A DNA stretch of 6,031 nt from positions 1 to 6,031 of the forward strand of contig JACDAZ010000281.1 of the NCBI GenBank assembly GCA_013695175.1, written 5' to 3'. This stretch comes from Flavisolibacter sp. GTDB lineage: Bacteria; Bacteroidota; Bacteroidia; Chitinophagales; Chitinophagaceae. A program made the translations under genes and the position numbers. Under the pieces are notes generated by a model. The model did no database searches. It worked only from the letters and a program-made list of their open reading frames with translations, and was not told the DNA's origin. Shown here in pieces: positions 1-6,031 of the stretch. Each line of letters opens with the position of its first letter. The stretch's first letter is position 1.

Positions 1-802
1 AGATTTTGTTCCAACATATGGAATAAATGTAGTAGCAGGAAGAAATTTCAGGGATGACTATGGCTTCGATACATCTTCTTTTATTTTAAATGAAGCTGCT
101 GTACAGGTGTTGGGACTTAAATCACCCGAAGATGCTATAGGAAAACAGTTTCAGTATGGAAATCGTAGAGGAACATTGATTGGAGTTATAAATGATTTTC
201 ATTTTGAATCATTACACCAAAGGATTTTACCCATGGTGTTTTTCCAGTCCATGTTTCGTGAAGGGTATGGAAATATTTCAGTAAAAGTTTCAGGTAATAA
301 TATGCCTGCAGCATTAGCATATATTGAAGAGACCTGGAAAAAATTCGTACCTGATATTCCTTATGATTATACATTCCTTGATGATAATTATAACAGGTTA
401 TACGAAGCAGAACAAAGGCAAAGTACCATATTCACTTCGTTTGCCTTCATTGCTATTTTAATAGCCTGCCTTGGTTTATTTGGATTATCTGCTTTTGCTA
501 TAAATCAACGTGTAAAAGAAATTGGTATTCGTAAAGTTTTAGGTGCCAGTGTAAGTACAATTGTTGGTTTACTTTCTAAAGATTTTTTAAAGCTGGTATT
601 GATTGCTGCCATCATTGCTTTCCCTGTTGGCTGGTTTGCAATGAATAAATGGTTGCAGGATTTTGCATATAGGGTAGATGTGCAATGGTGGGTATTTATT
701 CTGGCTGGGGTTGTAGCAACTGCGGTGGCATTTTTTACCATCAGCTTACAGGCAATGAAAGCAGCAAGGGCTAACCCGGTTAAAAATTTAAGAACTGAGT
801 AA
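1..802 (+). CDS. ABC transporter permease, MacB/FtsX type, duplicated form (3' part only)
   Basis: This is the C-terminal 266 residues of an inner-membrane permease whose start lies upstream of the window. The reading frame is open from the first full codon at base 2 to TAA at 800-802. Alignment with the complete paralogue at 3388-5823 places the fragment at about residue 545 onward, so roughly 540 residues are missing. Visible parts, numbered within the fragment, are the end of the second extracytoplasmic MacB-type domain (GRNF near 13-16, FHFESL near 66-71) and then an FtsX domain with membrane helices near 142-166, 195-214 and 228-248. Between the first two helices is the cytoplasmic motif KEIGIRKVLGAS (172-183), the ATPase-coupling region in MacB-like transporters. 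It ends in NPVKNLRTE, as its neighbour does. A GTG at 107 lies in frame but is mid-domain, so it is not the start. The substrate is unknown. The next gene follows after 82 bp without a visible promoter or terminator. Confidence 0.93.
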   Translation, partial: DFVPTYGINVVAGRNFRDDYGFDTSSFILNEAAVQVLGLKSPEDAIGKQFQYGNRRGTLIGVINDFHFESLHQRILPMVFFQSMFREGYGNISVKVSGNNMPAALAYIEETWKKFVPDIPYDYTFLDDNYNRLYEAEQRQSTIFTSFAFIAILIACLGLFGLSAFAINQRVKEIGIRKVLGASVSTIVGLLSKDFLKLVLIAAIIAFPVGWFAMNKWLQDFAYRVDVQWWVFILAGVVATAVAFFTISLQAMKAARANPVKNLRTE

Positions 803-884
803 GAATATTTATTAAAGTAAAACATAAAATAAGATTGTTATAACTAATAGGAGTCAACTGAAGAACTAAGCTCAAACATGATAT

Positions 885-3314
885 ATGTTTAGAAATTACA
901 TCAATATGGCCTGGCGCAGCATTATGCGAAACCGTATGTTTTCTTTGGTGAACATTTCGGGATTAGCATTAGCAATTGCAGCCTGTTTACTTATTGGGTT
1001 ATATGTGTATCATGAATGGAATTATGACAGGCAAAGTCCACATGCCTCACAAATTTGGAGGGTTTATAATCAAACTATTACTGATGGCAAAACTGTAACA
1101 CAAGATGCAAATACACATGGCATACTTGGTCCCACGCTAAAAGCAGACTTGCCGGAGGTGGCAGATTACACACGTTTGTTTAATCACGGTGAAAAAGAAA
1201 TAAATGTTGTTTTAGATGCAATGCCATACAAGATTCAAAATGTATGGATGGCAGACCCCGGCTTTTTAAGAATGTTTCCCCAGGAGTTTATAGCGGGAGA
1301 TGCAGAAACGGCTTTGAATGATCCATACTCTGTGATTATAACACAATCTATTGCCGAAAAATTATTTCCCGGCGTATCACCAATCGGACAGGTAATAAAA
1401 GTGCCTGGTGGTTGGTTTGTTGGTGATTATACAATAAATGCTGTTGTCGCAGATCCACCTTCGAATACACATCTTAAATTCAATATGCTGGCTTCGTATG
1501 CTACACGCTATGCACAGGGACATATAGAAGACTGGTCAGGCTACTGGGATTATAATTATTTCCAATTAATACCTGGGGCTGATGTAAAAAAAGTTGAAAG
1601 GCAGCTTAAAAAATATTCTGATGATCATTTAAAACAGGCTGGCATTAGTTTGTTCATGCAGCCTTTTACAGATATTCATTTACGTTCCAGTCTTACTTAT
1701 GAAATAGAACCTAATGGAGATCTAACTACGATTCGTGCGTTAGCTTTAATAGCACTTATTATTTTAGTCATTGCTTTTATAAATTACATAAACCTGACTA
1801 CTGCCCAGTCCTTATTAAGAGCGAAAGAAGTAGGTGTGAGAAAAGTATTAGGAGCAAATAGATTACACCTTATCCGCCAATTTCTTTTCGAAGGTGGATT
1901 GATTAGTTTGGTAGCAATTATATTGGCAATAATTATCCTGTGGATTGCATTGCCTTTTTTCCAAAATTTTGCAGGGATTCAACTGGTAAACTATAAAGGA
2001 TTCAATGAATCATTTTGGTTGATAGTTCCATTGATATGGCTGCTTGCTATTGCCGGTGGCTGCTTGTATCCTGCATTTGTGTTATCTGCTTTTTCACCCC
2101 TGGTTACTCTAAGGGGAAAGTTAGGATTAAATGGAAAGAATAACCTGCGGCGTGTACTTGTGATAATACAATTTGTATTTTCTACCATACTTATTGTAGC
2201 TGTTTTTGTTATAGTGCAGCAATTGAAATATATGAGCCATCATGATAAAGGATTATCGCTTGATCAGGTGGTTGCCATGAAACTCCCGGTAATGGACTGG
2301 AGAGAAGACTCATTAAACAGGATGCGTGTTAGTGTATTACAACAAAAGATATCAAAGCTTGCAGAAGTTAGTTCTGTTTCAGGTTCCAATATTGTTCCAG
2401 GTCAGGGCATTTCAACAATAGCAGGAACCAGTGGAGGCGTGTACTGGACAAGAAATCCTTCAGCTGTTACACCTGAAACCATATATTATTATAATGCTGA
2501 ACCTTCATTTTTTTCTACTTACTCAATTCGTTTTAAAGCAGGTGCTCCTTTTGCGGCACCAGATCGCAGGACAGCTGGACAGCATGTCATCATTAATGAA
2601 TCACTTTTAAATTTATTGGGTTTTGCCAATGCCGAATCAGCAGTAGGCGAAGAACTGGCATATCAATCTAATCAGGATTTCAAAATGAAGATCCATGGAG
2701 TGGTTGCCAATTTTCATATAGAGTCTTCAAAAGAGCCGGTAAGGCCTTCATTTTACTTCTGTGCTCCCCTGGTTACGAATGGATACTTATCTATTAAAAC
2801 AACTTCGGCAGAAATATCGGGTGTGTTAAAGAAGCTCCAGGCAATATGGAAAGATTTATTTCCTGAAAGTGTATTTGAATACTTATTTATAGATGATCAA
2901 TTTAATCATCAGTATAAAGCTGAAAAACAGCTTGCTTACATTGTTAGTGGCTTTACATTTTTTGCAATTTTCATTGCCTGCATAGGGTTGTTTGGTCTTG
3001 TCATTATTACTACAGGACAAAGAAGAAAAGAAATAGGAATACGTAAGGTTTTGGGAGCTTCTGTAGTCAATATTGTAACCCTTTTATCTAAAGACTATGT
3101 AAAACTGGTTTTGATTGCCATGTTCATTGCTATACCTATAGCATCAATAGTTTTAAATAAATGGTTACAAAATTTTGCATTTAGAATTGAAATTGAATGG
3201 TGGGTATTTGTCCTTTCAGGATTAATAGCAGCCTTTATTTCTTTACTGACGGTAAGCTCTCAAAGTTTACAGGCAGCCAGGTCTAATCCGGTAAAAAATT
3301 TAAGAACAGAATAA
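885..3314 (+). CDS. ABC transporter permease, MacB/FtsX type, internally duplicated, 809 aa
   Basis: A complete inner-membrane permease built from two MacB_PCD plus FtsX halves. Membrane segments are judged at about 20-44, 283-305, 335-358, 376-402, 423-445, 686-708, 738-757 and 772-793, with large extracytoplasmic domains at about 45-282 and 446-685. The coupling-loop motif occurs twice: AKEVGVRKVLGAN (313-325) and RKEIGIRKVLGAS (714-726). The first periplasmic domain holds the family's ITQSIAEKLFP (152-162) and TDIHLRS (262-268). The ATG at 885 is preferred because an in-frame TGA lies at 879-881 and the N-terminus MFRNYIxxAWR matches the next gene. A nearby ATG at 878 is in another frame and stops after four codons. 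No Shine-Dalgarno sequence is seen, which is usual in Bacteroidota. Compared with its neighbours, the second periplasmic domain has drifted (FHIESS in place of FHFESL; a glycine-rich TSGG stretch near 515-518). Expected role is ATP-driven, mechanotransmission-style export or lipid/lipoprotein handling. The substrate is unknown and no ATPase is adjacent. Confidence 0.96.
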   Translation: MFRNYINMAWRSIMRNRMFSLVNISGLALAIAACLLIGLYVYHEWNYDRQSPHASQIWRVYNQTITDGKTVTQDANTHGILGPTLKADLPEVADYTRLFNHGEKEINVVLDAMPYKIQNVWMADPGFLRMFPQEFIAGDAETALNDPYSVIITQSIAEKLFPGVSPIGQVIKVPGGWFVGDYTINAVVADPPSNTHLKFNMLASYATRYAQGHIEDWSGYWDYNYFQLIPGADVKKVERQLKKYSDDHLKQAGISLFMQPFTDIHLRSSLTYEIEPNGDLTTIRALALIALIILVIAFINYINLTTAQSLLRAKEVGVRKVLGANRLHLIRQFLFEGGLISLVAIILAIIILWIALPFFQNFAGIQLVNYKGFNESFWLIVPLIWLLAIAGGCLYPAFVLSAFSPLVTLRGKLGLNGKNNLRRVLVIIQFVFSTILIVAVFVIVQQLKYMSHHDKGLSLDQVVAMKLPVMDWREDSLNRMRVSVLQQKISKLAEVSSVSGSNIVPGQGISTIAGTSGGVYWTRNPSAVTPETIYYYNAEPSFFSTYSIRFKAGAPFAAPDRRTAGQHVIINESLLNLLGFANAESAVGEELAYQSNQDFKMKIHGVVANFHIESSKEPVRPSFYFCAPLVTNGYLSIKTTSAEISGVLKKLQAIWKDLFPESVFEYLFIDDQFNHQYKAEKQLAYIVSGFTFFAIFIACIGLFGLVIITTGQRRKEIGIRKVLGASVVNIVTLLSKDYVKLVLIAMFIAIPIASIVLNKWLQNFAFRIEIEWWVFVLSGLIAAFISLLTVSSQSLQAARSNPVKNLRTE

Positions 3315-3358
3315 GATAAAAAATGCAAAATATAAATGAAAAATCAGGATGTCTATCT

Positions 3359-3377
3359 CTGACTACTGATAACTAAA
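3359..3377. repeat. Possible remnant of a CTGATAA-type heptamer repeat
   Basis: CTGACTA is followed in phase by CTGATAA and then by a partial copy CTAAA, ending 10 bp before the start codon at 3388. CTGATAA differs at one base from CTGATAC, which is a rotation of the CCTGATA unit in the array at 5874-5922. Only two usable copies are present, so this may be chance. It is listed because it has the same position relative to a paralogous gene. Confidence 0.3.
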
Positions 3378-3387
3378 TTCGAAAATT

Positions 3388-5823
3388 ATGTTTAGAAACT
3401 ACATCAAAATAGCATGGCGCAACCTGGTCAAGCAAAAAGCTTTTTCTATTCTAAACATTACAGGATTGGCAATTGGCTTATCATGTTTTCTGTTAATAGC
3501 AGTATATGTTTTAGATGAAATTAGTTACGATGGGTACCATGAAAAAGCAGATCGTATATATCGTATTAATTCTGATTTAGTTTTTGGAGGAGAAGAACAA
3601 CGATTGCCTTTTACTTCTGATGTCATAGGTGCTACATTAAAAAACGATTATCCGCAGGTAGAAGAATTTGTGCGCATCTACACCTCCAATGGTTCAAAGC
3701 TGGTTAAAAAAGGAAATGAATTTATCACTGAACAAAGAGTTGGTCATGCTGATTCTACATTTTTTGATGTATTTACTTTACCTGCATTGAAAGGAGATAC
3801 AAAATCAGCACTGAATGAACCCAATACAGTTGTTGTTACAGAATCAACTGCCAACAAATATTTTGGATCAACAGATATTATAGGAAAAACAATTGAAACC
3901 AATGAAAATAACAGCACTCTATATAAAATTACTGCTGTTATAAAAGATATCCCCAACAACTCGCATTTTAATTTTGATTTTATTTTTTCTATGGATAATG
4001 TAAATTATTCATGGGGCATGCACCTTAGCCATAATTTTCATACTTATCTTCTTTTAAAGCCGGGAACTGAAGTAAAAAGATTTGAAAAAAATCTGGATGA
4101 GTACATTTTAAATTATGTACTGCCACAGGCAAAAACTGTTTTGAATATTGAAAGTATGGAGGAATTTGCGAGGGCAGGAAACAAATTAAAATACTCGCTC
4201 GTTCCAATCACTGATATTCATTTGATGTCTGACCGGCAATTTGAAATGTCAGCCGGCGGAAATATTCAATATGTATATATTTTTTCCGCAGTTGCACTTT
4301 TTATATTATTGATCGCCTGCATCAATTTTATGAATCTTACTACGGCACGTTCATCTAACCGTGCTAAGGAAGTAGGTATCAGAAAAGTGCTGGGTACAAA
4401 TAAAAAAAGATTAGTAATACAGTTTTTATCCGAGTCAACATTAATGGCCGTTATATCCATGATTCTGGCAATCATCATTGCTTTTCTGGTACTTCCTTTA
4501 TTTAATGATGTTTCTGCCAAGCAAATGACTATTCAGTCTTTGTTTACGCCGTGGATTATTCCTGTTCTAATTATTTTGCCTTTCCTGGTTGGCTTGCTGG
4601 CGGGCAGCTACCCTGCCTTTTATCTTTCTGCATTTCAACCTATACAAGTGCTGAAAGGAAAAATGAATATGAGTGCAAGGGGCGGTGGATTAAGAAATGT
4701 GCTTGTAGTATTTCAATTTGCAACATCCATTATTCTTATTATAGGTACCATTGTTATTTACAGACAACTGAATTATATACAAACAAAAAATGTCGGCTTT
4801 AATAAAGACCAGGTTCTCATAGTTGACAATGCGTATACCTTACGCAACAATACAGAAGCATTTAAAAATGATATGCTAAACACGCCAGGCGTTATGATGG
4901 CAACTTATAGTTCATATTTACCCGTATCAAATTCATCACGAAATGATAATACTTTTTCAACTGAATCTGTAATGACTTCAGAAAATGGATTTGGCATGCA
5001 GGTATGGAGTGTAGATGACCAGTACATACCTACAATGGGAATGGGAATGAAAACAGGAAGAAATTTCTCAAAAGATTATCCTACAGATTCTAATGCAGTA
5101 ATTATAAATGAAACTGCAGCTAAAATGCTGGGTGGCGAAGATGTTATTGGAAGAAGGATTTATACTACTACAAATTTTGAAACGGGTGAACTAACTGCAT
5201 ACACAATAATTGGTGTTGTTAAAAACTTTCATTTTGAATCACTAAAACAAAATATTGGGCCCTTGTGCATGCTGTTAAAAAGAAGCACAGGGATAGTGTC
5301 TTTTAAAATTGCAGGCAATGAAAGTGGAAACATACTTGCGAAGGCAGAAAAAGCATGGAAATCTATGGTGCCTGCCATGCCATTTACATATCGTTTTATG
5401 GATGAATCATTTGAGGATATGTATCGTGCAGAACAAAGGGTAGGAAAAATTTCTCTCATCTTTTCAGTAATTGCCATTTTTATTGGTTGTCTGGGTTTAT
5501 TTGGGCTGGCTGCATTCATTGCTGAACAGAGAACAAAAGAAATAGGCATCAGGAAAGTATTAGGAGCCAGTGTAAATGGAATTGTGCATTTATTATCAAA
5601 AGATTTTTTAAAGCTTGTGCTGATTGCATTTGTTATAGCTGCTCCATTTGCATGGTGGGCAATGCATAAATGGCTGGAAGATTTTGCATTTAGAATTAAT
5701 ATCAGTTGGTGGATTTTTTTAGTGGCAGGTCTGATCGCACTTTCCATTGCATTATTTACGGTTAGTTTCCAGGCTATACGTGCAGCACTGGCTAACCCGG
5801 TGGATAATTTGAGAACGGAATGA
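3388..5823 (+). CDS. ABC transporter permease, MacB/FtsX type, internally duplicated, 811 aa
   Basis: The second complete paralogue has the same plan. Membrane helices are at about 20-44, 295-317, 348-371, 387-415, 437-458, 688-711, 741-760 and 772-795. Extracytoplasmic domains lie at about 45-294 and 459-687. Coupling-loop motifs are AKEVGIRKVLGTN (326-338) and TKEIGIRKVLGAS (716-728). MacB-type domain signatures include VTESTANKYFG (150-160) with IGKTI (165-169), TDIHLMS (275-281), and in the second half INETAAKMLGG (573-583) and FHFESL (614-619). The ATG at 3388 is the first possible start after an in-frame TAA at 3370-3372 and matches the paralogous N-terminus. The leader just before it is AT-rich (AAATTCGAAAATT) with no Shine-Dalgarno. 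It starts 73 bp after the previous stop, so it is probably in the same transcript. It ends in NPVDNLRTE, then TGA. In its last third it looks closer to the partial gene at the window start than to its immediate upstream neighbour. The substrate is unknown. Confidence 0.96.
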   Translation: MFRNYIKIAWRNLVKQKAFSILNITGLAIGLSCFLLIAVYVLDEISYDGYHEKADRIYRINSDLVFGGEEQRLPFTSDVIGATLKNDYPQVEEFVRIYTSNGSKLVKKGNEFITEQRVGHADSTFFDVFTLPALKGDTKSALNEPNTVVVTESTANKYFGSTDIIGKTIETNENNSTLYKITAVIKDIPNNSHFNFDFIFSMDNVNYSWGMHLSHNFHTYLLLKPGTEVKRFEKNLDEYILNYVLPQAKTVLNIESMEEFARAGNKLKYSLVPITDIHLMSDRQFEMSAGGNIQYVYIFSAVALFILLIACINFMNLTTARSSNRAKEVGIRKVLGTNKKRLVIQFLSESTLMAVISMILAIIIAFLVLPLFNDVSAKQMTIQSLFTPWIIPVLIILPFLVGLLAGSYPAFYLSAFQPIQVLKGKMNMSARGGGLRNVLVVFQFATSIILIIGTIVIYRQLNYIQTKNVGFNKDQVLIVDNAYTLRNNTEAFKNDMLNTPGVMMATYSSYLPVSNSSRNDNTFSTESVMTSENGFGMQVWSVDDQYIPTMGMGMKTGRNFSKDYPTDSNAVIINETAAKMLGGEDVIGRRIYTTTNFETGELTAYTIIGVVKNFHFESLKQNIGPLCMLLKRSTGIVSFKIAGNESGNILAKAEKAWKSMVPAMPFTYRFMDESFEDMYRAEQRVGKISLIFSVIAIFIGCLGLFGLAAFIAEQRTKEIGIRKVLGASVNGIVHLLSKDFLKLVLIAFVIAAPFAWWAMHKWLEDFAFRINISWWIFLVAGLIALSIALFTVSFQAIRAALANPVDNLRTE

Positions 5824-5830
5824 AGTGGTA

Positions 5831-5858
5831 ATTATGAATTATGAATTTAGAATTAATA
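5831..5858. repeat. Degenerate 7-bp tandem repeat, unit ATTATGA, four copies
   Basis: Read in strict 7-bp phase the stretch is ATTATGA, ATTATGA, ATTTAGA, ATTAATA: two perfect copies followed by two degenerate ones. It begins 7 bp after the stop codon of the 811-residue permease. It is extremely AT-rich, so some periodicity could arise by chance, but the two adjacent perfect copies argue for a real short tandem repeat. No hairpin typical of a terminator is formed. Confidence 0.55.
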
Positions 5859-5873
5859 ATGCTGACAGCTTAA

Positions 5874-5922
5874 CCTGATACATGATACCTAATACCCATA
5901 CCCCGATACCTAAAACCTGAAA
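5874..5922. repeat. Degenerate 7-bp tandem repeat, consensus CCTGATA, seven copies
   Basis: The 49 bases divide into exactly seven 7-bp units in one phase: CCTGATA, CATGATA, CCTAATA, CCCATAC, CCCGATA, CCTAAAA, CCTGAAA. Nearly every unit keeps the leading C and the A at position 5. The fourth unit is best read as a 6-bp copy followed by an 8-bp copy, which restores phase. The C-rich rhythm contrasts sharply with the AT-rich flanks. The array ends 11 bp before the start codon at 5934, so it must form much of that gene's untranslated leader or spacer. A role in spacing or expression is possible but not shown. Confidence 0.7.
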
Positions 5923-5933
5923 CCAAAAAAACT

Positions 5934-6031
5934 ATGTTTAAAAATTATTTAAAAATAGCATACCGTAATATTTTAAAACACAAGGTTGATTCGGCTATTA
6001 ACCTGGTTGGACTATGTGTTGCCTTTACAGC
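5934..6031 (+). CDS. ABC transporter permease, MacB/FtsX type (5' end only)
   Basis: The first 32 codons of a fourth member of the array, cut by the window end. The start MFKNYLKIAYRN followed by ILKHKVDSAINLVGL and a hydrophobic run (CVAFTA) matches the N-terminus of the two complete permeases residue for residue in spacing: a short basic amphipathic cytoplasmic stretch, then the first membrane helix starting near residue 20. The ATG at 5934 is supported by this match. The upstream frame is open only back to a TGA at 5883-5885 and contains no other start codon. The 11 bp before it (CCAAAAAAACT) are A-rich without a Shine-Dalgarno. The start lies 110 bp after the previous stop, directly behind a heptamer repeat array. 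By analogy the full protein should be about 800 residues, but the window does not show that it is intact. Confidence 0.88.
   Translation, partial: MFKNYLKIAYRNILKHKVDSAINLVGLCVAFT

Noticed and set aside
107..109. GTG as the start of a short 231-residue permease
   Set aside because: The frame stays open to the window edge and the upstream 35 residues align with the paralogue at 3388-5823, so the gene is cut by the window and is not a short one.
505..825. 106-codon open frame on the minus strand, resembling the minus-strand frame at 5229-5747
   Set aside because: The resemblance (for example TSFKKS and TLAP in both) is the antisense image of the conserved KDFLKL and RKVLGAS region of the two permeases, so it is not evidence for a conserved antisense gene.
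847..854. AATAGGAG as a ribosome binding site
   Set aside because: It lies about 30 bp before the ATG at 885, too far for Shine-Dalgarno pairing, and the other two starts show no such motif.
803..884. Promoter or terminator between the first two permeases
   Set aside because: No TAnnTTTG element with a suitably spaced TTG and no GC-rich hairpin followed by a T run was found here or in the gaps at 3315-3387 and 5824-5933.
4551..4802. 83-codon open frame on the plus strand in another frame of the 811-residue permease
   Set aside because: It is entirely nested within a well-supported coding region, is rich in cysteine and tyrosine codons as expected from out-of-frame reading, and has no recognisable domain.
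5229..5747. 172-codon open frame on the minus strand
   Set aside because: It lies wholly inside the 811-residue permease and its composition mirrors the sense protein. It shows no independent domain, and the sense frame has clear family motifs throughout.
5862..5869. GCTGACAGC-type small palindrome near 5861-5869
   Set aside because: The 4-bp arms with a single-base loop cannot form a stable hairpin and no T run follows, so it is not a terminator or a convincing operator.
5831..5922. CRISPR array
   Set aside because: The repeats are 7 bp, contiguous and degenerate, with no spacers.

Overview
The window reads as chromosomal DNA of a Bacteroidota bacterium. It is AT-rich, the starts have A-rich leaders and no Shine-Dalgarno sequence, and the proteins are of a permease type that is very common in that phylum (N-terminus of the form MFRNYIKIAWRN, C-terminus of the form NPVKNLRTE). 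A Chitinophagaceae or Sphingobacteriales relative is a reasonable guess, but the sequence does not settle the family or genus.

The content is uniform: a head-to-tail array of at least four paralogous ABC-transporter permeases of the MacB/FtsX superfamily, all on the + strand. In order these are the 3' third of one permease (1-802), two complete permeases of 809 and 811 residues (885-3314 and 3388-5823), and the first 32 codons of a fourth (5934 to the window end). Start-to-start spacing is about 2.5 kb. Both complete proteins are internally duplicated. Each half has one membrane helix, a large extracytoplasmic MacB-type domain and a three-helix FtsX domain, giving 8 predicted membrane segments. 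Each half carries its own copy of the KEIGIRKVLGAS-type cytoplasmic loop that contacts an ATPase in characterised relatives.

The gaps between genes are 82, 73 and 110 bp. None shows a Bacteroidota promoter (TAnnTTTG with an upstream TTG) or a terminator hairpin, so the genes are probably co-transcribed. The last gap is nearly filled by two degenerate 7-bp tandem repeat arrays with different consensus units; one ends 11 bp before the fourth start codon. Weaker traces of a similar heptamer occur in the other two gaps.

No ATP-binding subunit, periplasmic adaptor, outer-membrane factor, regulator, RNA gene, mobile element or CRISPR array is visible. The permeases probably act with an ATPase encoded elsewhere, but their substrate cannot be read from this sequence. 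Overall this is an expanded paralogue array of a known family. The parts worth a second look are the absence of an ATPase, the pattern of paralogue divergence and the heptamer arrays; nothing here amounts to a clearly new system.
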